Below are positions 30,471 through 38,729 of a DNA stretch of 64,000 nt, one piece after another. A program made the translations under genes and the position numbers. Under the pieces are notes generated by a model. It was not told where the DNA came from. It made no database searches and was given only the letters and a program-made list of their open reading frames with translations. The DNA comes from Alphaproteobacteria bacterium (GTDB taxonomy: Bacteria > Pseudomonadota > Alphaproteobacteria > Micavibrionales > Micavibrionaceae), in contig JANQFU010000046.1 of NCBI GenBank assembly GCA_028277665.1, positions 1-64,000 on the forward strand. Reading direction: 5' to 3'. Within the stretch, counting starts at the first letter, position 1. The number at the start of each line of letters is the position of its first letter.

Positions 30471-32411
30471 ATGTTGCAAAACCTCAGAGCCGGCGCGGCT
30501 TCGCCCTTTGTTAAATACGGCCTGTTCGGCGCTCTCGTCCTGTCGTTTTTCGGCTGGGGGCTCAGCTCCGGCGGCTTCTCCGGCATGACGGGGCTCAGCG
30601 CCTCCGCCGTCGCAGAAGTCGACGGACAGGAAATCCCTCTGCAGGTCTTCGAAAAAGACGTCCGTCAGTTCACCTATAAGCAGAATATCAGCACAAAAGC
30701 AGCTTATGACATGGGGATTCTGGATCAGATTCTCCAATCGAAAATCAGCACGATGCTGCTTCAAAAGCATGCCGGTTCGCTCGGTCTGACCATCAGCGAA
30801 GAAAAAATCGCGCAAGAGCTCCATAACGTTGTTGCCCCCTATGTTACAGACGAGATAACGCCACAACAGGCGCTTGAGTTTCTCCTGCGTCAACAGGGTC
30901 TGACGGAATCCGATCTGATCTCCGGCATTAAAATGCAACTTCGCTCAAACATCGTCCGGGAAGCCTTTTTCCCGGCGACACTCCCCACGCTCCCTCAGAC
31001 ACTGGGAATTCTGAATGCCGCAAGCACAGAAACGCGGGACGTCGAATATCTGAAGCTGACGCCTGAAAGCATCAAAAACCTCTCCAGCCCCACGGAAGAA
31101 GATCTCGGCGCCTGGTATGAAGAAAACAGAGAAATATTCCGCATTCCAGAACACCGGGAAATCCTTCTGGCCAGGCTTGATACGAAAGGAATCGAATCTG
31201 AAATCGTGATCAGTCAAGAGGACCTCCAGGCGGAATATGACGCCATACGTGATACGCTGCTTATTCCGGAAATTCGTGATATCGCACAGGCCGTTTTCGA
31301 AACGGAAGAAGAAGCGAATTCTTTTCTGTCCGATTTTCGTGGAAAAACACCTGAGGCGTTTAAAGATGCCGTACTGAAAAGCTCCGCAGGAGAAGACGGA
31401 TACCGGGAGAAAGAATCATGGACGCGGCAGGACATCCCGGAAGACATGAAAGACGCCGCTTTTATAGCCCAAAAAGGAGCACTTGCAGGCCCGATCGAAA
31501 CGCCGTTTGGCTGGCATCTTTTGTATGTTGCAGAGATTTCTCCTGAAACCATGCTGACATTTGACGATACAAAAAACCAGCTTGAAGACGATCTGAAAGC
31601 CGTCCGGCTGGATGAACTTCTTATAGAAACCGCTAACCGGATCGACGACAATCTGGCAGGGGGGACGACGCTTCAGGATCTGGCGCGGGACATGCAATTG
31701 AGAATCTCAACTTACGGTCCGTTTGATAACGGCGGCCTTGACGAAAATGGAAAAAGCGCCCTTCAGGACATCGCCTCGGACCGGCGAAATATCCTTAATA
31801 AAACTTTCGAACTGGAAGACAGAATCCCTTCTCAGGTTTTTCAGCTTAAAAATGGAGATTTTGCCGTATTGCAAGTCTCGAAAATCCTCCCATCCACCAT
31901 CCCCGAATTCGAAACCGTCAGGTCGGAGGTCAGCAAGCACTGGGTCAAAGAACTTATCCGGACACGTCTTCAGGACCTGAAAGAAAATATTTTTAAAGAC
32001 GTTCAAAGCACGGGAGAAGAGCCGGACCTGAAAGCTCTGGCAGCGAGATATCACGGAACGTATAAAAAGCACAATGCGCTTCAAAAAACGCAGGGAGATA
32101 CGGAAGAAAGCACTCTCCCTGCAAAAATCCGTGCTCGTGCGTTTTCTGCGCCGCTCAAGGCCCTTGTCCCTGTCTGGGAGAAAGACGGTCTGTATCTTCT
32201 CCACGTAACAGGCGTTCATCTGGGAGACGATGATCCGGAAACATTTCCGGAGAACGCAAGGGCCGCACTCAGCACAGAATTGTCCGAAAAACGCAAAAAC
32301 GAATTCACCGGAACGCTCGAGCAGACTTTGAGAAGCGAAGCAAAAATCAAAATCAACGACGGTCTGATCGCCCGCAGATTTGGAGATGGCGAGGGAAAAG
32401 AAACCCCTTAG
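30471..32411 (+). CDS. PpiD-like periplasmic peptidyl-prolyl isomerase/foldase
   Basis: This 646-residue protein has a single N-terminal membrane helix (FVKYGLFGALVLSFFGWGL) and a large periplasmic part, the layout of PpiD/SurA-type chaperones anchored at the Sec exit. The N-terminal SurA-like helical region runs to about residue 240, and a parvulin-type domain follows (EIRDIAQAVFETEEEANSFLSDF, GPIETPFGWHLLYVAEI). It lies alone on the plus strand and converges with the deacetylase gene, overlapping by 4 bases. Confidence 0.87.
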   Translation: MLQNLRAGAASPFVKYGLFGALVLSFFGWGLSSGGFSGMTGLSASAVAEVDGQEIPLQVFEKDVRQFTYKQNISTKAAYDMGILDQILQSKISTMLLQKHAGSLGLTISEEKIAQELHNVVAPYVTDEITPQQALEFLLRQQGLTESDLISGIKMQLRSNIVREAFFPATLPTLPQTLGILNAASTETRDVEYLKLTPESIKNLSSPTEEDLGAWYEENREIFRIPEHREILLARLDTKGIESEIVISQEDLQAEYDAIRDTLLIPEIRDIAQAVFETEEEANSFLSDFRGKTPEAFKDAVLKSSAGEDGYREKESWTRQDIPEDMKDAAFIAQKGALAGPIETPFGWHLLYVAEISPETMLTFDDTKNQLEDDLKAVRLDELLIETANRIDDNLAGGTTLQDLARDMQLRISTYGPFDNGGLDENGKSALQDIASDRRNILNKTFELEDRIPSQVFQLKNGDFAVLQVSKILPSTIPEFETVRSEVSKHWVKELIRTRLQDLKENIFKDVQSTGEEPDLKALAARYHGTYKKHNALQKTQGDTEESTLPAKIRARAFSAPLKALVPVWEKDGLYLLHVTGVHLGDDDPETFPENARAALSTELSEKRKNEFTGTLEQTLRSEAKIKINDGLIARRFGDGEGKETP

Positions 32412-33541
32412 CGTTCAAAAACCTCTGACTCAAGCGTCTTCCGGGACAAGGTGACAGGCGCGGGTTCCCCGGCCTGCATAACAAGATAGCTGGCGGGAAC
32501 AAGGGTGATTCCCTTGTCTTTTAATGTCGGGAGCCATTCTTTCAGACCGGCGATCGTCGCGTCTTTCGGGTGGCCGATAGCCATCGCATGACCATTTTCA
32601 AGCGCAATGGATTCGAGTTTACGAAGCGCCGCATGAACCGCCGCCTCTTCCGGAACATGATCGAGAAACACGTCGCGCGTGAGGGTCGGAACACCGTGGC
32701 GCGCGGCAACATCTCCGGCAATTGCGCCGGAAATCGTGTAGGAATCGATAAAGAGAAGCCCCCGGTCTTTTAATTCAGCCATCAGCCAGTTCATGGCCTT
32801 GCGGTCTTGCGTCAGGCGGCTGCCCATATGGTTGTTCAAACCGACATATCCGGGAAAGCTGGACAATCCAAGATCCAGCATTTCCCGCCATTCCGAGACC
32901 GGTTTACCGGACAGAAGGGCGATCGGGCCCGGATCCAGTTTTTCGTTCACCGGCTCCATCGGCATATGGACCATAAGCTCGTGACCGGCTTTGCGGCCCG
33001 TCTCGCTCTGAATAGCGACGTCACGGGCATAAGGCAGCAAGGAAAGCGTCAGAGGACCGGGCAACGCCATGATCTGCTTCGAACGTCTCCGGTCTATGCC
33101 CACGTCATCTATGATCACCGTCACGAGGGCTCTGGTTTCCGGCGGGACATCTACGGAAACAGCATATTTGCGCCACGGCGGCAAATTTCCCCCAGCAGAA
33201 ACATCCGCTTCCACTGACGGCGGGGCCTTTGTAATGTTAATCACATGTTCGATTTCGGAAGACGGCAAATCGGCGAGAATCCCGGGTTCGTAGACGGACA
33301 GGCCCTCGCCGCCCGTGTAAAAAAAATCCGGGTTCCGGAATGATCCGCGAAACATGTCAGGATTGAGGGACGATGCGTCTCCTGCGTCCCATTCATAAGC
33401 CGCATAAATCTTCTTTCCGGGCGCTGAAACCGGGTTTTCCTGAAGCGCCGGCAGGCCAACATAGTGATGTATCACAGCCAAAAGCAGGACAAAAAACAGC
33501 AAAAGCGTTTGATAGATATGGCGGCGGGTCATATGGTACAA
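32408..33541 (-). CDS. Divergent polysaccharide deacetylase (YibQ-like)
   Basis: This 377-residue protein has an N-terminal membrane anchor (IYQTLLLFFVLLLAVIHHYVG) and a periplasmic domain with ALVTVIIDDVGIDR (metal Asp pair), ELMVHMPMEP, GYVGLNNHMGSRLTQDRKAMNWLM and GHAMAIGHPKDATIAGLKEWL. These are the motifs of the divergent (DUF610) deacetylase family, often found near ftsEX or envelope genes. The substrate is unknown. Confidence 0.87.
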   Translation of the reverse strand: MYHMTRRHIYQTLLLFFVLLLAVIHHYVGLPALQENPVSAPGKKIYAAYEWDAGDASSLNPDMFRGSFRNPDFFYTGGEGLSVYEPGILADLPSSEIEHVINITKAPPSVEADVSAGGNLPPWRKYAVSVDVPPETRALVTVIIDDVGIDRRRSKQIMALPGPLTLSLLPYARDVAIQSETGRKAGHELMVHMPMEPVNEKLDPGPIALLSGKPVSEWREMLDLGLSSFPGYVGLNNHMGSRLTQDRKAMNWLMAELKDRGLLFIDSYTISGAIAGDVAARHGVPTLTRDVFLDHVPEEAAVHAALRKLESIALENGHAMAIGHPKDATIAGLKEWLPTLKDKGITLVPASYLVMQAGEPAPVTLSRKTLESEVFER

Positions 33542-33654
33542 ATCCGGACACGGTAAAAGAGGATGGAAGAAACAGCGGAAACAAGACGAATCCAGAATAA
33601 CCGATCAAAAAACCTCTGTCCAAACAAAGCTTGAAAAGAAACGGAACCGCGCGC

Positions 33655-34683
33655 ATGACCGACCTGAAATTTTATATACAAAAGGCATCACAAAAAATTG
33701 ATCTTGAAGAAAAAGAGCTTTGTGAGGCCATAGATATGATCCTCGAGAACCGGGTCAGTGAACCGCAAACGGCAGCCCTCCTCACCGCACTCGCGATGAA
33801 AGGGGAAACCGATGCCGAAATCACCGGCGCAGCCAAGGCCTTGCGCGCGAAGGCTTTAAAGATCAAGGCGCCGGAAAACGCCATCGATTGCTGCGGGACC
33901 GGCGGCGACGGCGCGCATACCCTCAACATTTCAACCGCCGCCGCGCTCGTCCTTGCCGCCTGCGGCGTTCCGGTCGCCAAGCACGGGAACCGTGCGGCCA
34001 GTTCCAAAAGCGGCACGGCGGACGTTCTGGAACAACTCGGCGTCCCGCTGACCGTCCCGCCGGAACGCCTCGAAAAAGCGTTGACCGAGACCGGATTCGC
34101 CTTCCTGATGGCCCCCGCCCATCATCAGGCCATGCGCCATGTCGCCCCGATCCGCAAGGCGCTCGGGATCCGGACGCTCTTTAACCTCATTGGACCGCTG
34201 GCCAATCCGGCCGGCACAAAAATCCAGCTTCTGGGCGTGTTCGCGCCGGACTGGACAGAACCGATGGCAAGGACGCTCAAAGCGCTCGGCAGCCGGCGCG
34301 CATGGGTCGTCCACGGCATGGACGGCCTTGACGAAATCACGCTCGGCGCACCGACAAAGGTCACAGAGCTGACCGCGCAAGGCGAGATCCGGACTTTCGA
34401 GATCGGCCCGGATGATTTCGGCCTGCCGTCTCACGACCTTGCCGCCATACGCGGCGGTGCGCCCGAAGAGAACGCGCAGGCGCTCCGGGCTCTCCTGCGG
34501 GGGGAGAACGCGGCGTATAAAGACGTCGTCCTTGCAAACGCGGCCGCCGCGCTCCTGATTGCAGGCAAAACGGACAGCCTTCCCGGCGGCGTCGCTCTTG
34601 CGCGGGAGGCCCTGGACACAGGCAAGGCCGCGCAGATCCTCGAGCGCTACATCTCCCTGATCAACGAAGAGAAGGAAGCTTGA
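33655..34683 (+). CDS. trpD: Anthranilate phosphoribosyltransferase
   Basis: From the ATG at 33655 (the frame before it has only a TTG) the protein has 342 residues. It joins anthranilate to PRPP in tryptophan synthesis. Visible motifs are CGTGGDGAHTLNISTAAALVLA, KHGNRAASSKSGTADVLEQLG, the N/RTLFNLIGPLANPA stretch and VVHGMDGLDEITL. It precedes trpC by 3 bases. Confidence 0.96.
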   Translation: MTDLKFYIQKASQKIDLEEKELCEAIDMILENRVSEPQTAALLTALAMKGETDAEITGAAKALRAKALKIKAPENAIDCCGTGGDGAHTLNISTAAALVLAACGVPVAKHGNRAASSKSGTADVLEQLGVPLTVPPERLEKALTETGFAFLMAPAHHQAMRHVAPIRKALGIRTLFNLIGPLANPAGTKIQLLGVFAPDWTEPMARTLKALGSRRAWVVHGMDGLDEITLGAPTKVTELTAQGEIRTFEIGPDDFGLPSHDLAAIRGGAPEENAQALRALLRGENAAYKDVVLANAAAALLIAGKTDSLPGGVALAREALDTGKAAQILERYISLINEEKEA

Positions 34684-34686
34684 TTC

Positions 34687-35466
34687 ATGCCCACGAAACT
34701 TGAGGAGATTTGCGCAACCAAACGCGCCGAGCTTGACGTGAAAATGCGCCGAATGCCGCTTTCTGAACTTAAGATCCAGGCTGAACAGGCTCCGCCTGTC
34801 CGCTGTTTTAAAACGGCTTTGGAAGCTTGTGATCCGGCTATTATCGCCGAGGTCAAAAAAGCCTCCCCCAGCAAAGGCATAATCCGGGAGGATTTCGATC
34901 CCCTCGAAATCGCCCGAACTTACGAAAAAAACGGCGCCGCCTGCCTGTCGGTCCTGACCGATACGCCCTATTTCATGGGCGAAGACGCCTGTTTAAGCGA
35001 GATCCGGGCCTTTTGCGGACGTCCCCTTCTGCGCAAGGATTTCATGATCGACCCGTGGCAGATCTATGAATCGCGCGCCCTCGGGGCGGATTGCGTTCTT
35101 CTGATCGTCGCCGCGCTGGATCAATCCCTCTATCTTGATCTTTATCGCCTCGCGTGGGAGCTTGGGATGCAGGTTCTGGTCGAGACCCATGACGAGGCCG
35201 AGATCGTCCGCGCCATGGAGGCCGCACCGGACATCGTCGGGATCAACGCCCGGAACCTGAAAACGCTGGAAGTCGACCCGGCCCGCCTGCCCGACCTCGC
35301 TGAACGGATCCCGCACGGGCCGCTTAAAATCGCCGAAAGCGGGATTACGAGCCCTGAGCATCTCGTACAACTGAAAATTGCGGGCTTTGACGGCTTTCTG
35401 ATCGGCGAGACCCTTATGCGCGCGCCGGATATCGGCCGGGCGCTCAGAAGCTTTTTGAACGGATAA
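34687..35466 (+). CDS. trpC: Indole-3-glycerol phosphate synthase
   Basis: This 259-residue TIM barrel closes the indole ring in tryptophan synthesis. Conserved pieces are IIAEVKKASPSKGIIREDFDP, LSVLTDTPYFMGEDACLSEIRA, LRKDFMIDPWQIYESRALGADCVLLI, VETHDEAEIVRA, INARNLKT and the closing ESGITSPEHL. The ribosome site GAAGGAAG overlaps the end of trpD. A three-hairpin stretch follows the stop. Confidence 0.96.
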   Translation: MPTKLEEICATKRAELDVKMRRMPLSELKIQAEQAPPVRCFKTALEACDPAIIAEVKKASPSKGIIREDFDPLEIARTYEKNGAACLSVLTDTPYFMGEDACLSEIRAFCGRPLLRKDFMIDPWQIYESRALGADCVLLIVAALDQSLYLDLYRLAWELGMQVLVETHDEAEIVRAMEAAPDIVGINARNLKTLEVDPARLPDLAERIPHGPLKIAESGITSPEHLVQLKIAGFDGFLIGETLMRAPDIGRALRSFLNG

Positions 35467-35474
35467 CAATCTTG

Positions 35475-35536
35475 CCAGTCTATGATCAACTTTATGATCA
35501 TAGACTGGAACCCGCGACGGCGGGTCGCCCGGAGGG
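35475..35536. repeat. Run of three hairpins after trpC
   Basis: CCAGTCTATGATCA pairs perfectly with TGATCATAGACTGG (14 bp, six-base loop; 35475-35508). CCCGC/GCGGG and GCCC/GGGC hairpins follow directly. No T run follows, so it is not a classic terminator, though it may end the trp transcript or be an insertion target. Confidence 0.7.
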
Positions 35537-35599
35537 CGAAGCATGCCCGGCGCTTGAGAGCCGCATTTTCATTCGTGAATGAGAATGCGTTAAAAAAGT

Positions 35600-35628
35600 T
35601 TGACACAAGAGGAGAACTAAACTAGAAC
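35600..35628 (+). promoter_or_regulatory. lexA promoter with overlapping LexA operator (SOS box)
   Basis: TTGACA (35600-35605) and TAGAAC (35623-35628) are 17 bases apart. GAAC-TAAACTA-GAAC (35614-35628) is the reverse-strand reading of the alphaproteobacterial LexA box GTTC-N7-GTTC. Its second half is the -10 box itself, so LexA binding would block its own promoter. Confidence 0.85.
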
Positions 35629-35673
35629 AAAAGAGAAAGTTCTATGAAATTATAACGGGTGGGGCCGATTATC

Positions 35674-36351
35674 ATGTTAACGAAAAAAATGCGTGAGCTG
35701 CTTTTGCTCATCCATGAGCGCACGAAAGACGGGGACGTGCCGCCGTCCTTTGACGAAATGAAAGATGCGCTCGGACTGAAATCCAAATCCGGAATTCACC
35801 GGCTGATCACGGCGCTGGTCGAGCGCGGATATATCGAGCGCCTGCCGCATCGCGCGCGCGCGCTCCAGATCAAAAAACTCCCCGAAGGCTACCGCCCGCC
35901 GGAAACCGACGTCACGTCCGCCGCCTCAAAGGCCCGGGCGATTAACGACGTGTATCGCGCCGCAAACACGGAGAGCGTCCCGCTCTACGGCAAAATCGCG
36001 GCCGGAACGCCGATCGAGGCCATCCGCGACGAAGGCCGGAGCGTCGACATTCCCGCAACGATTCTGACACGGGGCCGCCATTACGCTCTGACGGTCGAAG
36101 GGGATTCCATGATCAAGGCCGGAATTCATGACGGCGATACGGTGATCATCCGCGAGACCGAAAGCGTCCATCCGGGCGATATCGCCGTGGCGCTCGTCGA
36201 GGATCAGGAAGTAACCCTTAAACGCATTCGTTTCGCCGGAACGAAAATCGTACTCGAACCGGAAAATGACGCCTACGAACCGCGCGTCCTCAACCCCGAT
36301 CAGGTCCGCTTTCAAGGCATCCTCGCAGGTCTGTACCGCTTGTATCATTAG
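35674..36351 (+). CDS. lexA: LexA repressor
   Basis: From the ATG at 35674 the protein has 225 residues. The N-terminal winged helix is VPPSFDEMKDALGLKSKSGIHRLITALVERGYIERLPHRARAL. The C-terminal S24 protease part has the Ala-Gly cleavage site region (YGKIAAGTPIEA), the nucleophile Ser in VEGDSMIKAGIHDGD, and the Lys in QEVTLKRIRF. RecA triggers self-cleavage on DNA damage. The operator in its promoter shows autorepression. It is a single-gene unit converging on the 5-FCL gene. Confidence 0.96.
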   Translation: MLTKKMRELLLLIHERTKDGDVPPSFDEMKDALGLKSKSGIHRLITALVERGYIERLPHRARALQIKKLPEGYRPPETDVTSAASKARAINDVYRAANTESVPLYGKIAAGTPIEAIRDEGRSVDIPATILTRGRHYALTVEGDSMIKAGIHDGDTVIIRETESVHPGDIAVALVEDQEVTLKRIRFAGTKIVLEPENDAYEPRVLNPDQVRFQGILAGLYRLYH

Positions 36352-36357
36352 GCCCCT

Positions 36358-36480
36358 TTCCTGACTGGCTATTTTTTAAATCGGCATGAAAACGCCTTCT
36401 CACATGCTCATGTATTTTTTATATACTGCGCTGTTCGTCGTTGTCTTTAGACCGCCTTGTCACAAAATAGCCAGCAGGAA
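36358..36480. repeat. Inverted repeat of 17-18 bp enclosing about 90 bases
   Basis: TTCCTGACTGGCTATTTT (36358-36375) pairs with AAAATAGCCAGCAGGAA (36464-36480), with one bulge. The interior is AT-rich with no reading frame. It lies in the gap between lexA and 5-FCL, whose genes converge, so it may hold a terminator, a small RNA or a decayed mobile element. Confidence 0.55.
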
Positions 36481-36518
36481 GGAAAGAAAATACGTGCTTC
36501 GCGTAAGTCCTGTCACTT

Positions 36519-37130
36519 TTAAAACATAATCATTCTATCCGGCGTGACAACGGCGTCCAGCGGAACGTCATGTTCCGCACGCGGCAACGGGAAAAGAACC
36601 AGTTGCTCCGCATACGCGAACCCGACCGCCCGGCAGGGATGCCCGTCTTTGCGATACGCGGCAAGGGTTGCGTCATAATACCCGCCCCCATATCCAAGGC
36701 GCGTCCCCTTCCGGTCAAAGGCAAGCAAAGGCGTGAGGACGATATCCGGCCGGACGGCCGGCAAATCCGCAGCCGGCTCCATAATATCTTTGCCGATCCC
36801 GCCCTTCCCTTTCCCTTTGGTGGAACTTAGAAGCGGATCACCTTCCCGCCACGCATGAAAGGAAAGAACCCGCGTGTCAGAACACATGCGCGGCAACGCC
36901 ACGAGACACCCGCGCGCAAAAAGGCTCTCCATCAAATCCAGCGTCCCAAGCTCCGTCCCGAACGGCCAGTAAACGGAGACAACGTCCCCTTTTTGCGGGG
37001 AAATTTCCTCCATGAAAATGCGGGCCGCCCGCGCCGCATACTCCGGATCCGCCGTTATCCGCGCACGGCAACGGCGCGCTTCGCGCCGGATCTCGGCCTT
37101 TTGTTCCTGTGTATTATGATCACCGGTCAT
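36519..37130 (-). CDS. 5-formyltetrahydrofolate cyclo-ligase
   Basis: From the ATG at 37130 the protein has 203 residues. The fold of 5-FCL (YgfA) is shown by the N-terminal Arg-rich helix KAEIRREARRCRARI, VSVYWPFGTELGTLDLM, and the substrate loop LLAFDRKGTRLGYGGGYYDATLA, then VGFAYAEQLV and DVPLDAVVTPDR. It makes 5,10-methenyl-THF from 5-formyl-THF and ATP. The 6S-RNA-like region and zapA lie upstream, a bacterial neighbourhood of long standing. Confidence 0.95.
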   Translation of the reverse strand: MTGDHNTQEQKAEIRREARRCRARITADPEYAARAARIFMEEISPQKGDVVSVYWPFGTELGTLDLMESLFARGCLVALPRMCSDTRVLSFHAWREGDPLLSSTKGKGKGGIGKDIMEPAADLPAVRPDIVLTPLLAFDRKGTRLGYGGGYYDATLAAYRKDGHPCRAVGFAYAEQLVLFPLPRAEHDVPLDAVVTPDRMIMF

Positions 37131-37167
37131 TCGTTTGGCGGGGCAAGATAGGTTCATTCTATACAAA

Positions 37168-37345
37168 ACGAAGTGCGCCGCGTGAGCCGTGTGTGGTTCA
37201 GTATCCGCATGTGGCCCTGTCTACCAGGTGGGCACCGTATAACCGGACCAGGGCCCGGACAGGGACAGCTCCCTTGCGAATATTATCGGCCTCTGGGATA
37301 AAGGCACATCACGCACCCCGCAGCGCGAAGCTCTTCATCAGGAAT
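37168..37345 (-). ncRNA. ssrS: 6S RNA (ssrS), inferred from position and fold
   Basis: The gap between zapA and the 5-FCL gene on the minus strand is the usual place of 6S RNA. The ends can pair: GGTGCGTGA near 37314 with TCACGC near 37180, plus GATGTG with CACACGG. The middle has a large bulge region around CTGGTCCGGTTATACGG with the CCTGTC/GACAGG arms beside it, as in the open-promoter mimic. The family assignment rests on context and rough pairing, so the ends are estimates. Confidence 0.75.
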
Positions 37346-37347
37346 CA

Positions 37348-37788
37348 TCAGGCATCCTGAAGACGCGAAGCGACGGTTTCAATCCTGTTTTTTAAGGAAT
37401 CAATCGCCTGCAGGACCAGTTTCTCATCCTCGGGCGGCAGGCCGGCATATTGCGGCGGTGCAGCAGGAGCCGGAGCGGCGGCGGCGGCCGGTTTCGGCGT
37501 TGCGGCATGGCTGCGAACCTGTGCGACGAGGTCGCGGTTTTGAATCTGGAGGTCCTTGATCTGCCGGGCCATGTATTCGATGTGCTCCTGCAGGTCGAGC
37601 GCTTCGTCCCCGATCATCAGGCTCGCGAGCACGAGGAGATGCGCCTCGCTCGTCGCGCCGCCGGCCTGTGCGATCTCGCGGACCTTTTGATCGACCTGCT
37701 TGCTGAGATAGGTCAGGCGGTCTTCCTGCCCGTCGTCACAGGCAATTCCGTATGTCCGGTTGTTGATATTGACCTGAACCTCGGCCAT
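37348..37788 (-). CDS. zapA: Cell division protein ZapA
   Basis: This 146-residue protein starts with the ZapA beta strand (AEVQVNINNRTYGIACDDGQEDRLTYLSKQVDQKVREIA) and continues in a helix plus a coiled coil, with an Ala/Pro-rich linker near residue 110. ZapA cross-links FtsZ filaments at midcell. The ribosome site GGAGGG lies upstream. It is preceded by a small coiled-coil gene 3 bases away. Confidence 0.9.
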   Translation of the reverse strand: MAEVQVNINNRTYGIACDDGQEDRLTYLSKQVDQKVREIAQAGGATSEAHLLVLASLMIGDEALDLQEHIEYMARQIKDLQIQNRDLVAQVRSHAATPKPAAAAAPAPAAPPQYAGLPPEDEKLVLQAIDSLKNRIETVASRLQDA

Positions 37789-37791
37789 AGC

Positions 37792-38058
37792 CTAACCCTC
37801 CTGAAGAATTTTTTCGACTTTTGCGATCGCGTTGTCGAGCTTTTCGGCGAGCGCGGCCTGATTTGCGCTCCCGGCGGCCGGTTTTTGTCCGCGATTGTCA
37901 TTCTGCGGCATCGTGGAAAACAAATCGGCCTGCGCCGCGGCTTCCGCGCTTTTCGTGCGCAGCGCGGACATCTCCGTAATTTTCTCATCGGAAAGCGTTT
38001 CCAATGCACTGACAGCCGTCTCAAGCTCGACGAGTGCCTGTTGAATCCGTTTCGACAC
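37792..38058 (-). CDS. Small coiled-coil protein next to zapA (DUF4164-like)
   Basis: This 88-residue protein is mostly helical and heptad-like (LVELETAVSALETLSDEKITEMSAL). It begins with GTG, preceded by GGGGATC. A gene of this size and type is often found just upstream of zapA in alphaproteobacteria, where it may help division. The family name is a guess from size, position and coiled coil. Confidence 0.65.
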   Translation of the reverse strand: MSKRIQQALVELETAVSALETLSDEKITEMSALRTKSAEAAAQADLFSTMPQNDNRGQKPAAGSANQAALAEKLDNAIAKVEKILQEG

Positions 38059-38103
38059 GCCGATCCCCTATCTTTATCTTCACTCCCCCGCATTCCTTTC
38101 TTT

Positions 38104-38173
38104 GTCATCCCCGCGCAAGCGGGGATCTTCCATCGATTAAATCGAAAAGATTCCCGCCTTCGCGGGAACGACG
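38104..38173. repeat. Palindromic repeat, family A, copy 3
   Basis: CATCCCCGCGCAAGCGGGGATC and GATTCCCGCCTTCGCGGGAACG form two hairpins between GTCATC and ACGACG. The gap 38059-38267 shows no gene. Confidence 0.85.
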
Positions 38174-38267
38174 CATATAAAAAGTAATGCAGAGCTTACA
38201 ATATGAACTATAAGGCCGTGTGATAGCAGGTTTTAACGCAGACGGTCAATCCTGATTCGGAAGATCT

Positions 38268-38729
38268 TTACGGCTTTTCCCCCGGTAAATCATAGAGCGC
38301 GTGAGCCCGGGCCTCAAAAGCATGAACCATCCGCTTGACCGCTTCATGAAAAAAGACCCCGGCGATATGACGAAAAATCGGGTTCCGGAATTCGAAATCG
38401 ACATAAAAATCAACAAGACAGCGATCACTCCCCTCTCCGACCGGAGAGAACGTCCATCTGTTTTTCAGATAACGCAGAGGACCGGAAAGATACTGAACGC
38501 GGATTTCCCGGGAGGGATCAAGCTCCACACGGGAGGAAAACGTTTCCCGAACCATTTTATGCCCAATCACAAGATCGGCATAGAACACGCGCCCGCCCTC
38601 TTCCTCACGTGTAATCCGGGAAGCCACGCACCAAGGCAGAAACTGATCATAGGCGCGCACATCGGCGACAAGATCAAAGACCTGCTGCGGCGTGAAATCG
38701 AGAATCTTTTGTTCGGCATGTACGGGCAT
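38268..38729 (-). CDS. COQ10/RatA-type START-domain protein
   Basis: This 153-residue protein matches the coenzyme Q-binding COQ10 (polyketide cyclase/START) family, whose bacterial members are also called RatA-like. Typical parts are FTPQQVFDLVADVRAYDQFLPWC, the beta sheet YADLVIGHKMVRETFSSRVEL, and the C-terminal helix FFHEAVKRMVHAFEARA. Its start follows the lipA stop directly, the usual lipA-COQ10 pairing. The role, probably lipid/quinone binding, is from family knowledge. Confidence 0.9.
   Translation of the reverse strand: MPVHAEQKILDFTPQQVFDLVADVRAYDQFLPWCVASRITREEEGGRVFYADLVIGHKMVRETFSSRVELDPSREIRVQYLSGPLRYLKNRWTFSPVGEGSDRCLVDFYVDFEFRNPIFRHIAGVFFHEAVKRMVHAFEARAHALYDLPGEKP

Noticed and set aside
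33542-33654. trp leader peptide before trpD
   Set aside because: A 23-codon frame exists, but it has no Trp codons and its AGAGG touches the ATG, so spacing is wrong.
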